Source of the DNA: Parvibacillus sp035426385
Lineage (GTDB): Bacteria; Bacteroidota; Bacteroidia; Chitinophagales; Saprospiraceae
Length of the DNA stretch: 64,000 nucleotides
NCBI GenBank assembly: GCA_035426385.1
Contig: DAOLZQ010000001.1
Location: forward strand, 62,001 to 126,000
Reading direction: 5' to 3'
How positions within the stretch are numbered: the first letter of the stretch is position 1; every line of letters begins with the position of its first letter. This document shows, in pieces, positions 27,370 through 35,099 of the stretch. The notes under the pieces were generated by a model. It worked only from the letters and a program-made list of their open reading frames with translations. It had not been told where the DNA came from and searched no databases. The translations under genes were made by a program, and so were the position numbers.

Positions 27370-28481
27370 GGTGAGACTACCGTAAGCCTCTTAGAAAAGA
27401 GTACTTTACCCGAGGAATTTTGCAAAGCATAGATATAGACACCCGGATTGAGTGATCGAATGTCTAGAGAATCATACTTATAATTATTGATATAATATTC
27501 CTTTTGCATTTCAAGATTACCAATAAGAGAATAGATCTTTAGGACATATCTTCCGGTAGGAATATTATTGAACTCGATTCGAATATCATCTGTAAAAGCA
27601 GGATTTGGATAAACCCCAATCTGTGGCGACCCATTCATGCCGGATTTAAGGGATGCAGCCCTTTTTGTAATGAGGAAAGTTGCGGATTCGATCGTATTTA
27701 GTTCTTCACTGATATTGAGCGTGAGTACAGGCAAGACATTTTTGGGAGCAATGAATAAAATTCGTTTTCTGCTGATGGGAGGAAAAAGCACATTAGACAT
27801 ATAGGACGATACATCTATCCAATCACTTGTTCCACTTTTAATTTCATAAATATAATTATAGTTTTCAGTCTCAGTAATGCGATTGGTCTTATCAAATGTC
27901 TGTCCGGGTAGGTACAGTTTGCCCTGTCCGTCCACCTTTATATTGCGCGCTATCTCTACTTTGATGCGAAAACTATCAGGCAAAAACGGAAAAGCTCTAA
28001 GTGTGACTTCTTTAAGTGTCCTGATATCATATACTATTTCACCTAAAGTGAGGTAGTTAAGAGAGGTGCCTTGTTTGAGGTTATTGTATATCTCAGGAAG
28101 CCCTTTAGTAAATGAAATTGAGGCTAAGGAGCCAAGTTCAAATGGATCTTTGCCTGTAAACCCCCAATAATTTAAGGAATTCTTATCAGTTGTATAAAAG
28201 CTGGTATTTCCAAAATTATCACTGATGGCCAAATTGGCTTTCGATGGTACTAGTTTGTTTTTAGAGTTTGCTCTAGAGACTTTATAGTTGAGAGCAAATG
28301 CAGATTCAAGAAAGGCATAATCCCAGAAAGCGACTTTTCCCTTTGATGGTACAACAGCAATTTTGGGAGACTTTACAGATTGATAGTAATACACACTCCC
28401 TACTGTAGGTATACCAGTCTGAGCTGATACCAGTTGAGTATACCCAATGTAGAATAGTAATATTAGGACAGTTCGATGCAT
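27366..28481 (-). CDS. T9SS type A sorting domain protein of unknown function
   Basis: A 371-residue secreted protein. It has a signal peptide (HRTVLILLFYIGYTQLVSAQ) and a mature part I cannot assign, rich in beta strands and without a catalytic motif. The C-terminal domain (about 289-371: GVYPNPAFTDD, then YVLKIYSLIGNLE, LNPGVYIYAL and a KRLTV end) is a T9SS type A sorting signal. The frame begins with TTG at 28484, immediately followed by ATG at 28481, which I use. It lies 50 bp downstream of the HemC-like gene on the same strand and may share its transcript. Confidence 0.85.
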   Translation of the reverse strand: MHRTVLILLFYIGYTQLVSAQTGIPTVGSVYYYQSVKSPKIAVVPSKGKVAFWDYAFLESAFALNYKVSRANSKNKLVPSKANLAISDNFGNTSFYTTDKNSLNYWGFTGKDPFELGSLASISFTKGLPEIYNNLKQGTSLNYLTLGEIVYDIRTLKEVTLRAFPFLPDSFRIKVEIARNIKVDGQGKLYLPGQTFDKTNRITETENYNYIYEIKSGTSDWIDVSSYMSNVLFPPISRKRILFIAPKNVLPVLTLNISEELNTIESATFLITKRAASLKSGMNGSPQIGVYPNPAFTDDIRIEFNNIPTGRYVLKIYSLIGNLEMQKEYYINNYKYDSLDIRSLNPGVYIYALQNSSGKVLFSKRLTVVSP

Positions 28482-28531
28482 CAAGATGAATATCTCATGT
28501 AAAAAAACGAAAAAAATAATGGATACCTTTA

Positions 28532-29365
28532 TTAAAGGCTATTTTCAGTCAGAAGTTTTAGAATTTCATTTTCTATTCCTGTAGAGATGTTGCTTGAGTG
28601 TTTTACTGTCCTGAAATTCCCTTCAGCATCAAAACCACACACAAATACGTGATAGTTTTGATTTATATCTGTTTCCGCATAAGCATTTACCTGTGTGTAT
28701 CCCGATTCTGTAAGTAATTTAAGGATCCTTCTTTCTATATTGCTAATGCGGCTTACCTCTTGATCATTGAGTGCCACTAGTTGTTCGCGTATATGGGTGT
28801 CTGACTTACGACAGATTACAGAAAGTATATTTTGACCGGTGGGGGGGATTAATTCTCTTGGATTGAAGTCGAAGGAACTATCAAATAGGTCAAAAGAAGA
28901 ATTTTGTTCTTTCTGTCCTAAGGGATAGTTTATTGTACCGGATAATTGGTCATGGTTTGGTTCCTCTTCAGGTACCATAAAAACAATCCCTTGTAAGAGG
29001 TTACTGCACTGTGCCCTTATATTAGAATCAGGACACAGGACTGAGTCGCCACCGTCAAGTTCTACCAGATGGTTGACAGGGTTCTTTCCTTTATGATAAT
29101 TGATTTGTATTTGAGGCCGCGGTCGTGAAAGTAAAGCTGCCGTGCTTAGTTCCTCTGCTCCGCCTATTGGAACCTTGGATATGGGATAAATAGCCACATC
29201 GATTTGCTCATTGACCAGATATTCCCTCAGAGTATCAAAAGAATTCATTACAGTAAAAGGAATAAATTCAGTTTCTGTTGCTTCTGGAATAGAGGTCAAC
29301 TTTGCAGTGAATTCTGACAGAATATCATTGGAAACATATTGTGGATTGTAACCTATTTTTAACAT
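28532..29365 (-). CDS. Degenerate hydroxymethylbilane synthase-like protein (HemC pseudoenzyme)
   Basis: A 277-residue protein that aligns along its whole length with porphobilinogen deaminase (HemC). Matching segments are DVAIYPISKVP (residues 56-66, aligned with the DIAVHSMKDVP of HemC), SNIRAQCSNL (with SSLRRQCQL), PPTGQNILSVICR (with the VGQGAVGIECR region) and SGYTQVNAYAE (with GGCQVPIGSYAE). The catalytic Asp84 is replaced by K64, the preceding Lys83 by S63, the dipyrromethane-attaching Cys242 by Tyr/Thr at 223-224, and the first Arg of the N-terminal motif is lost. It should therefore not make hydroxymethylbilane. It begins 3 bp after the second M16 gene and may act in an assembly or regulatory role; unknown. 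Confidence 0.8.
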   Translation of the reverse strand: MLKIGYNPQYVSNDILSEFTAKLTSIPEATETEFIPFTVMNSFDTLREYLVNEQIDVAIYPISKVPIGGAEELSTAALLSRPRPQIQINYHKGKNPVNHLVELDGGDSVLCPDSNIRAQCSNLLQGIVFMVPEEEPNHDQLSGTINYPLGQKEQNSSFDLFDSSFDFNPRELIPPTGQNILSVICRKSDTHIREQLVALNDQEVSRISNIERRILKLLTESGYTQVNAYAETDINQNYHVFVCGFDAEGNFRTVKHSSNISTGIENEILKLLTENSL

Positions 29366-29368
29366 GTC

Positions 29369-31486
29369 TTATTTGAAAATTTCTTGTTTTAAAGTAGGAT
29401 TTAATCGAATGACACTGTAATGAATCAAGATTGGCTTATCAAGCTGTCCAATCAATTCAGTCACTACCGGAAATAAAATCCCCGCGAAGTCTTTATATTC
29501 TTTATAAATAATAGATTCTTCGCCTCCGGCTTCATTTACAGTAACAGTCTTAAACTTTAGAAAATTATCTATGTCATAGTATTCGATCTTTTGATTGCCT
29601 GCCGGACTTACAACCTCTACCTTATACAACGATTTATTATTTACAGTATCTATACCCTTGTAGGTAAGTTTAAATCCTGTCTGTAGGTAACTCAATTCTT
29701 CTATAATTACAGCTGACTCTCTTAATGTGGAAAGAGCTATACCAGCAAGTTCCTTCTTTTCTCCATTGGTAGTGGTGTATCCACCGGTTTGATTGAGAAC
29801 AGTGCTTTGCATCTCTGTTTCACCCATTTTTATGAGGGTCCTCATCTGATAAGGTAAGAGAATGTCATTGAACCCATTGAACTCAACACCGTCGATATTC
29901 ATATTGTATTCCCTGGACAATGACTTCAGTTTAGATATTTCCTCTACCCCTCCGATTTTCTTCAGGTATTTATGAATTATCTCAACAGCTGCATTTGGAT
30001 TTTCAGGAGAGATTCTATTCAAGGGGGTGCCTTGGAAGTCATAATGATTAATATAACCGGACGAACTGAAGGGTTTTAATTTTTCTTCTATCTCCTTTTG
30101 ATTACCTATTACGATGATGTGTGAATGTTCCGGCTGAAGGTATTTTACAGCCATTTTCTGAATATCAGTTGCAGTTACTTTCTGAATGGAACGTAGATAA
30201 TTTTTAAAATAATCCACCGGAAGATTATATCTCAATATATCAAGAGCAAAGCGTGCAGTCACTTTGGGCTCTTCTAGAGATCGTGCAAATTCACCACTGA
30301 TGACATTTTTTACATTTTGTAACTCTTCGTTACTGATTTTCTCTTCCCGGAGCCGCTTCATCTCGATCAATATTTGAGTAATAGCACTATCGGTAACTTC
30401 ATTTCTAACATTGGTCATAATACTGAAGAGACCATTTTCTGGATCTGACACCAGATTTGACCTGATACCATAAGTATATCCTTGTTTTTCTCTTAAATTC
30501 TCATTAAGTCTACTTGAAAAATATCCACCTAAGATATCGTTCATAAGTTTGGCCTTGATTAGATCAGGGTCATTTGGTTTTAAATCAACAGGATATGAAA
30601 TCATGATCAGAGACTGAACAGCAGAAGGGCGGTCTGCAATACTTACATCAGTTTTAGAGATTGGGGTAGGGGATAAAGCAGAATCTTTAGAATAAGACTT
30701 TGACTTCCAATCGCCAAAATATTGTTGCGCCAACTCTACTGCTTTTCCAGCTGGAAGGTCACCAACTATGATAAGATAGGCGTGGGCCGGGTCAAAAACG
30801 CCGTTGTAAAAATTTCTAATGTCTTCTATAGTAATGTTATTTAGGCTGGACTGAGTGATAAACTGACCTTGGGGATGATCCGGACCGAAATTGATTGTTT
30901 TGATGAGGTTCCTTCCTATAGAATCAGCGTTTTCTTTCTGAGCCTCCAATCCAGAAAACGTCTGTTTCTTTACTATCTCAAATTCACTAGCAGAAAAATC
31001 TGGAGATTTTATGGCTTGTGATGCCAGCGAAAACAACTCATCTGCATACCTACTAAGACCTGAAGCAGTAAATCCTCTAGAACTTGTCGAAAAATAGGCA
31101 CCCATAAAATCAATCGCATCATCAAATTCAGCCTTTTTCATCGTAGTAGTGCCACGTGATAGCATTTCACCGGTCAGATCGGTTATGCCGGCTTTGTCTT
31201 TCTGATCGATTTTCCCTAAATCCAGATATAGTTGAAAATTGATCTGAGGTAGATGGTGATTCTCAACTACGATTCCCTGTATACCATTAGCAAGCTTAAA
31301 TTCGAAGGGGTGGCCAAAAGCTATTATGGGAGCGATACCTGCTTCCGGTTGGTTTTTTCTAAAATTTTCATTCAAAACTGGTGCTTTCACGTTATTATCG
31401 GTTGTAAGGGTCTTGCAATTTGAGAATATTAGGCAAAGAGATATGTAGAGTGGGGTAATAAGATATGATATGGGATAACGCTTCAT
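29369..31486 (-). CDS. M16 peptidase homologue, catalytically inactive subunit
   Basis: A 705-residue exported protein: signal peptide with lipobox-like CLIFSNC (about residue 24), then two M16 domain halves. The first half lacks the zinc site: the normal HxxEH is replaced by TDLTGEML (about residue 102). The second half keeps the substrate-side Arg/Tyr region (SRLNENLREKQGYTYG). A C-terminal addition (about 500-690) of beta strands, seen in some Bacteroidota M16 pairs, follows. By analogy with MppA/MppB it should bind substrate for the active partner encoded 10 bp upstream. The next gene (HemC-like) starts 3 bp after its stop. Confidence 0.87.
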   Translation of the reverse strand: MKRYPISYLITPLYISLCLIFSNCKTLTTDNNVKAPVLNENFRKNQPEAGIAPIIAFGHPFEFKLANGIQGIVVENHHLPQINFQLYLDLGKIDQKDKAGITDLTGEMLSRGTTTMKKAEFDDAIDFMGAYFSTSSRGFTASGLSRYADELFSLASQAIKSPDFSASEFEIVKKQTFSGLEAQKENADSIGRNLIKTINFGPDHPQGQFITQSSLNNITIEDIRNFYNGVFDPAHAYLIIVGDLPAGKAVELAQQYFGDWKSKSYSKDSALSPTPISKTDVSIADRPSAVQSLIMISYPVDLKPNDPDLIKAKLMNDILGGYFSSRLNENLREKQGYTYGIRSNLVSDPENGLFSIMTNVRNEVTDSAITQILIEMKRLREEKISNEELQNVKNVISGEFARSLEEPKVTARFALDILRYNLPVDYFKNYLRSIQKVTATDIQKMAVKYLQPEHSHIIVIGNQKEIEEKLKPFSSSGYINHYDFQGTPLNRISPENPNAAVEIIHKYLKKIGGVEEISKLKSLSREYNMNIDGVEFNGFNDILLPYQMRTLIKMGETEMQSTVLNQTGGYTTTNGEKKELAGIALSTLRESAVIIEELSYLQTGFKLTYKGIDTVNNKSLYKVEVVSPAGNQKIEYYDIDNFLKFKTVTVNEAGGEESIIYKEYKDFAGILFPVVTELIGQLDKPILIHYSVIRLNPTLKQEIFK

Positions 31487-31496
31487 TTCGCCAGAG

Positions 31497-32858
31497 CTAA
31501 TTCGAAATAATGTTTTTCCCCGGTAGCCAATACAATGTTACCCGATTATTCTTACTTAAATAATTTCTAGCAGCTTCACGAAGAGCGATTCTGGAAATAG
31601 ATTTATACTGATTTGCCTCGGAATTGATCAGATTCGTATTCTTCAAATATAGATATCCGGTTGATAATTCCTCTGCTATATTCAATAGCTTTGATTTTCG
31701 ATTGACTTCTTCAGATTCAATTATATTTTGAAGTTTTTGAAATTCCCGTTCAGTAATCAATTCTGACCTTAGTCTTTCCACCTCTGAATTTAGAGAATTT
31801 TCCACTTCAGTGATATCTACTCCTAAGTTAGCTATTGCAAACTGAATATAAACACCTGAATGTTCTAGTTCGAGGGGAAATGAACCGACATAGGAAGCGA
31901 TCTGTTGTTTATCTACCAGGTTCAGGTTTAGACGCGAGCTGCCTCCATTGGAAAGAATATCTGAAAGCATACGAACAGCATAGTAATCCTTAGTTCCATA
32001 TGGCGGTATTCGGTATAGTTGGATCAAAGCCGGTAACTGAATGTGATCATATATGGTATCCCTGATTTCAGCTGTAAGTGGTGGTTCATTGTCGTCAGGC
32101 ACTGTGATAGGCTTTGTTCCTCTGGGGATACTCGAAAAGTATTTTTCAATGAGTGGCTTTACATCAAATGTTGTAAAATCACCGGTAATAGTCAATACAG
32201 CATTATTTGGTACATAAAATGTTTCATAAAATGCAATATAATCTTCGTCTTGGGCAGCGTCTAAATGATCCATAGATCCTATGGTGGTCCAGCGATAGGG
32301 ATGCTCGCTGAACGCCCTTTTCATACTTTCTTCGATAATAGTACCGTAGGGTCTGTTGTCATAGCGTTGACGGCGCTCTTCCTTCACCACCTGACGCTGT
32401 GTTTCGATGCCCTGATGATTTACTTTTGCATGCAACATACGCTCTGACTCCAACCATAAGCCTGTCTCCAGATAATTGGATGGGAAAATCTCGTAATAGA
32501 AAGTTCTATCATTTGAGGTATTAGCATTTACCTCACCTCCTGAATTCTGGACAATCTTGATGAAATCGCCTCGATTGACATTTTCTGTTCCTTCAAAAAG
32601 CAGGTGCTCAAAAAAATGTGCAAATCCTGTACGTTCAGGATTTTCATTTTTGGATCCCACATGATACATTACAGAGACCACCACGATAGGGGTGGTATGG
32701 TTCTCGTGCAGAATAACATGTAACCCATTTGAAAGGTCGAATTCTTCAAATGCTATTGAGTCCACATTTTGGGCTGGAAGAGTATTTGCCAACATACTAA
32801 GCGAGATTAATGTAAGATATATCTTTCTGATAATCAATGATGATGCCGAAAATTTCAA
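31497..32858 (-). CDS. M16 zinc peptidase, active subunit
   Basis: A 453-residue metallopeptidase with a signal peptide ending ANTLPAQ (residue 30). The inverted zinc motif is HFFEH (H81, E84, H85) and the third ligand is a glutamate in VVKEER (about residue 160). Two M16 halves are present. With its inactive neighbour it forms a mitochondrial-processing-peptidase-like pair acting in the periplasm on exported peptides. The frame has no ATG near its N-terminus; TTG at 32858 gives a proper signal peptide. It is the first gene of a three-gene operon (M16 active, M16 inactive, HemC-like). Confidence 0.9.
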   Translation of the reverse strand: MKFSASSLIIRKIYLTLISLSMLANTLPAQNVDSIAFEEFDLSNGLHVILHENHTTPIVVVSVMYHVGSKNENPERTGFAHFFEHLLFEGTENVNRGDFIKIVQNSGGEVNANTSNDRTFYYEIFPSNYLETGLWLESERMLHAKVNHQGIETQRQVVKEERRQRYDNRPYGTIIEESMKRAFSEHPYRWTTIGSMDHLDAAQDEDYIAFYETFYVPNNAVLTITGDFTTFDVKPLIEKYFSSIPRGTKPITVPDDNEPPLTAEIRDTIYDHIQLPALIQLYRIPPYGTKDYYAVRMLSDILSNGGSSRLNLNLVDKQQIASYVGSFPLELEHSGVYIQFAIANLGVDITEVENSLNSEVERLRSELITEREFQKLQNIIESEEVNRKSKLLNIAEELSTGYLYLKNTNLINSEANQYKSISRIALREAARNYLSKNNRVTLYWLPGKNIISN

Positions 32859-32991
32859 TTTTTTAAAGGATTAAATGAAACCAATTTTTTTAGAATTTCG
32901 GAATTCAAAAGTATAAAATTTGAATTAAACCGTTCTCAAGAGTGCAAAATTGGTGATTTCATTAGCTTCCCAAGGTGAGATTCTATTATAA

Positions 32992-33026
32992 ATAAAAAAG
33001 GATTATCTGCATTACAGATAATCCTT
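32992..33026 (-). terminator. Terminator after tRNA-Gln
   Basis: A perfect 10-bp stem (GGATTATCTG / CAGATAATCC) followed on the minus strand by a T run. It ends the minus-strand tRNA-Gln transcript. Confidence 0.88.
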
Positions 33027-33035
33027 CAAGATAGA

Positions 33036-33109
33036 TGGTTGACCGACAAGGATTCGAACCTTGACAAACAGTACCAAAAACTGTTGTGCTACCGTTACAC
33101 TATCGGTCA
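33036..33109 (-). tRNA. tRNA-Gln (anticodon TTG), CCA encoded
   Basis: A cloverleaf on the minus strand with acceptor TGACCGA/TCGGTCA, anticodon loop TTTTGGT on an ACAGT/ACTGT stem, and T loop TTCGAAT. The 3' end is A followed by an encoded CCA (33036-33038), unlike the other three tRNAs of the window. A -7 element lies upstream at 33136-33143 and a terminator downstream. Confidence 0.96.
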
Positions 33110-33135
33110 AAGCCATTGCTTATTGGAAGCGGGTG

Positions 33136-33143
33136 CAAAGTTA
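33136..33143 (-). promoter_or_regulatory. -7 element of the tRNA-Gln promoter
   Basis: Minus-strand TAACTTTG, 27 bases before the tRNA 5' end. The matching -33 element is weak. Confidence 0.5.
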
Positions 33144-33294
33144 AGTTTTGTCTTGGAAAAAAATAGTAAAAAAAATAGAATTTTTATATTTTACAAAGTA
33201 AGGTATCTGCTTATATAAAATATTCCATATAATGTCCTTTGACAAAAATAATACTAATTATGGAAGAAATTTCAATTAGACAAGCATCCATTTA

Positions 33295-33302
33295 TATCTT
33301 TG
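33295..33302 (+). promoter_or_regulatory. -7 element upstream of the small lipoprotein
   Basis: TATCTTTG, 73 bases upstream of the ATG at 33376. The -33 position has no TTG. Confidence 0.4.
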
Positions 33303-33375
33303 CCAAGTAAAACTTGTAATATTAATTGATAAACAGCGTTATTTTTACATTGAAATAAATATTTAACCTTAAGCC

Positions 33376-33528
33376 ATGAGTAGACCAAATTTATCAAAAC
33401 TTTTATTTCTTTTCCTATTAGGATTCTTCATTTTAGGTGCTTCTGCTTGCAATCGCGGGTATGGATGTCCATATAATGTTAGTTCCGGATTATCAAGTAT
33501 GGTAAAGTCAGTCTGTCTACCCCGATAA
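33376..33528 (+). CDS. Small lipoprotein of 50 residues
   Basis: The frame encodes a basic start (MSRPNLSK), a hydrophobic core (LLFLFLLGFFILGA) and a lipobox-like end (SAC, C25), then a mature peptide of about 26 residues beginning CNRGYGCPYN and ending in a stop at 33526-33528. It has a promoter-like element upstream and a perfect terminator downstream (33552), so it is a complete transcription unit. A Cys-Asn-Arg-Gly-Tyr-Gly-Cys-Pro start is reminiscent of small Bacteroidota lipoproteins, though I cannot name a family. The function is unknown; a thiol pair (C25 lipidated, C31 and C47 free) is visible. Confidence 0.75.
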   Translation: MSRPNLSKLLFLFLLGFFILGASACNRGYGCPYNVSSGLSSMVKSVCLPR

Positions 33529-33551
33529 GATTTGATTGTATAAGAAATAAA

Positions 33552-33585
33552 AAAGAGCATCGCAAATAATTGTTATGCTCTTTTG
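33552..33585 (+). terminator. Terminator of the small lipoprotein gene
   Basis: A perfect 9-bp stem (AAAGAGCAT / ATGCTCTTT) followed by TTTTG. The same TTTTG is the likely -33 element of the mnmD promoter. Confidence 0.82.
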
Positions 33586-33612
33586 CTTTATAGAGTAGTT
33601 CGGTTAAATTTA
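33582..33612 (+). promoter_or_regulatory. Promoter of mnmD
   Basis: TTTG at 33582-33585, a 19-base spacer and TAAATTTA at 33605-33612 (one base off TAnnTTTG), ending 10 bases before the mnmD ATG. Confidence 0.5.
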
Positions 33613-33622
33613 CGCCCTATAC

Positions 33623-34300
33623 ATGCCAGCTACCTTAATCTCCACCAGCGATGGTTCGCCGTCTCTCTTCTCTTCGGAATTTAATGCCTCCTATCATTCC
33701 ATCCATGGTGCATGGACTGAAACTGAAAAAGTATTTATACAGGCAGGTCTTGATTATATGGCCATGGGTCGTGATGAAGTAAACATATTTGAAGTGGGCT
33801 TTGGAAGTGGCCTCAATGCGCTTGCTACACTAAAATACGCAGGCAATCATAAGGTCAGCATTAATTATACAACCATTGAAAAGTTTCCCATTTCGGAAGC
33901 GGTTTGCAACCTCTTAGCTCAGTTTTGGTCAGAGGAATACTCATCTGATTTGAGTATGTCATTCCTGGACATGCACGGTGCCCCCCATGGAAAAGTGATT
34001 TGTCTTAATGAGAGATATTTCTTTAAAAAGCTCTTAAGTGACCTTCTTGAATATAGCCCAAATGAGATTTTTCAAGTAATATTCTTTGACGCTTTCGCCC
34101 CCGAAACCCAACCTGAAATGTGGACTTTAGAGGTATTTTCTAAAATGTTCGATCTGCTGGAAGAAGGCGGTGTATTAGTGACATATTGCGCGAAAGGTGA
34201 AGTGAAAAGGACTATGCGACAAGCGGGTTTCACAATAGAAACATTGACAGGTCCACCGGGGAAAAGAGAAATGACAAGGGGAATTAAAGCTATGCTATGA
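33623..34300 (+). CDS. mnmD: MnmD-type tRNA methyltransferase (mnm5s2U34 synthesis)
   Basis: A 225-residue SAM-dependent methyltransferase that makes the methylaminomethyl group on U34 of tRNAs for Gln, Lys and Glu. Motif I is EVGFGSGLNAL (about residues 53-63); FFDAFAPETQPEMW (about 154-167) is the typical DAFxP catalytic motif; and LVTYCAKGEVKRTMRQAGF follows (about 191-209). It is a stand-alone MnmD like those of Bacteroidota, without the MnmC oxidase half. It overlaps pabC by four bases (ATGA). A tRNA-Gln(TTG) gene, one of its substrates, lies 0.5 kb away, probably by chance. Confidence 0.92.
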   Translation: MPATLISTSDGSPSLFSSEFNASYHSIHGAWTETEKVFIQAGLDYMAMGRDEVNIFEVGFGSGLNALATLKYAGNHKVSINYTTIEKFPISEAVCNLLAQFWSEEYSSDLSMSFLDMHGAPHGKVICLNERYFFKKLLSDLLEYSPNEIFQVIFFDAFAPETQPEMWTLEVFSKMFDLLEEGGVLVTYCAKGEVKRTMRQAGFTIETLTGPPGKREMTRGIKAML

Positions 34301-35091
34301 CCGTTCAAACCAGAGCAAGCCAATTTGGAGATGGATTTTTTGAATCGATCTTGGTCATAGAGGGCAAAATCCCCTTGTTGGCAGGTCATTGGACACGAGC
34401 ACTTCGTACCGCATCCTTTCTCCATATGGATCTTTCTGAAACATTTGATACTAAAGAAAACTTGGCGGACTTTATTTTGGAGGGATTGTCCTCCACAAGT
34501 TGTCTAAGATGCAGGCTGGATATATGGCGGGCAGGAGGTGGGCGATACTTACCGGAGCATAACCATACTTTGCAAGAGGTAGTGATTATACCATATGACA
34601 ATCCATTTAACCGAGAGTTCCTTATTAAGGATAGATTAGAAGTCGCAGAAGGCATTCAAATGTATTCTAAAGGAATGAATAGATACAAAACAGTAAGTAA
34701 GATAGAGCAAGTCTTATTATCGATAGAAGCTCAGGAAAAATGTTGCCAGGATTTGGTAGTGCTAAATGAATTAGGGCAAATATGTGAAGCAATAAGCTCT
34801 AATATATTTTTCATAGACAAAAAAGGTGATTTATGGACTCCCGGGTTATCTTCAGGTTGTCTTCCTGGGGTAATGCGGGAATATATTATTCAAGTATTTG
34901 GGTCTGGTATGACAATACATGAATCGGTAATTATATCTTCGGATCTGCCACGATTCGTAAGTTGTTTTGTGTGTAATGCAATACAAGGAATAGTCCCTGT
35001 CAATAATATTATGGGATATCAGTTTAATGTTGAGTTAGCAAAAAATATACATAAAATATTAATAGATAAGTTATTAGGAAAATCTAATTAA
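34297..35091 (+). CDS. pabC: Class IV aminotransferase, 4-amino-4-deoxychorismate lyase-like
   Basis: A 264-residue PLP enzyme of the fold-IV family. The N-terminus (GDGFFESILV) and the PLP lysine K131 in MNRYKTVSK fit PabC more than IlvE. The cofactor phosphate region is LNELGQICEAISSNIFF (about 151-167), and SGCLPGVMR (about 187-195) is the usual C-terminal motif. PabC releases pyruvate from aminodeoxychorismate to give p-aminobenzoate for folate. A D-amino-acid transaminase is the alternative. It starts within the end of mnmD, and accC follows 8 bp later, so the three form one operon. No pabA/B genes are in the window. Confidence 0.82.
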   Translation: MTVQTRASQFGDGFFESILVIEGKIPLLAGHWTRALRTASFLHMDLSETFDTKENLADFILEGLSSTSCLRCRLDIWRAGGGRYLPEHNHTLQEVVIIPYDNPFNREFLIKDRLEVAEGIQMYSKGMNRYKTVSKIEQVLLSIEAQEKCCQDLVVLNELGQICEAISSNIFFIDKKGDLWTPGLSSGCLPGVMREYIIQVFGSGMTIHESVIISSDLPRFVSCFVCNAIQGIVPVNNIMGYQFNVELAKNIHKILIDKLLGKSN

Positions 35092-35099
35092 AGTTTAAC

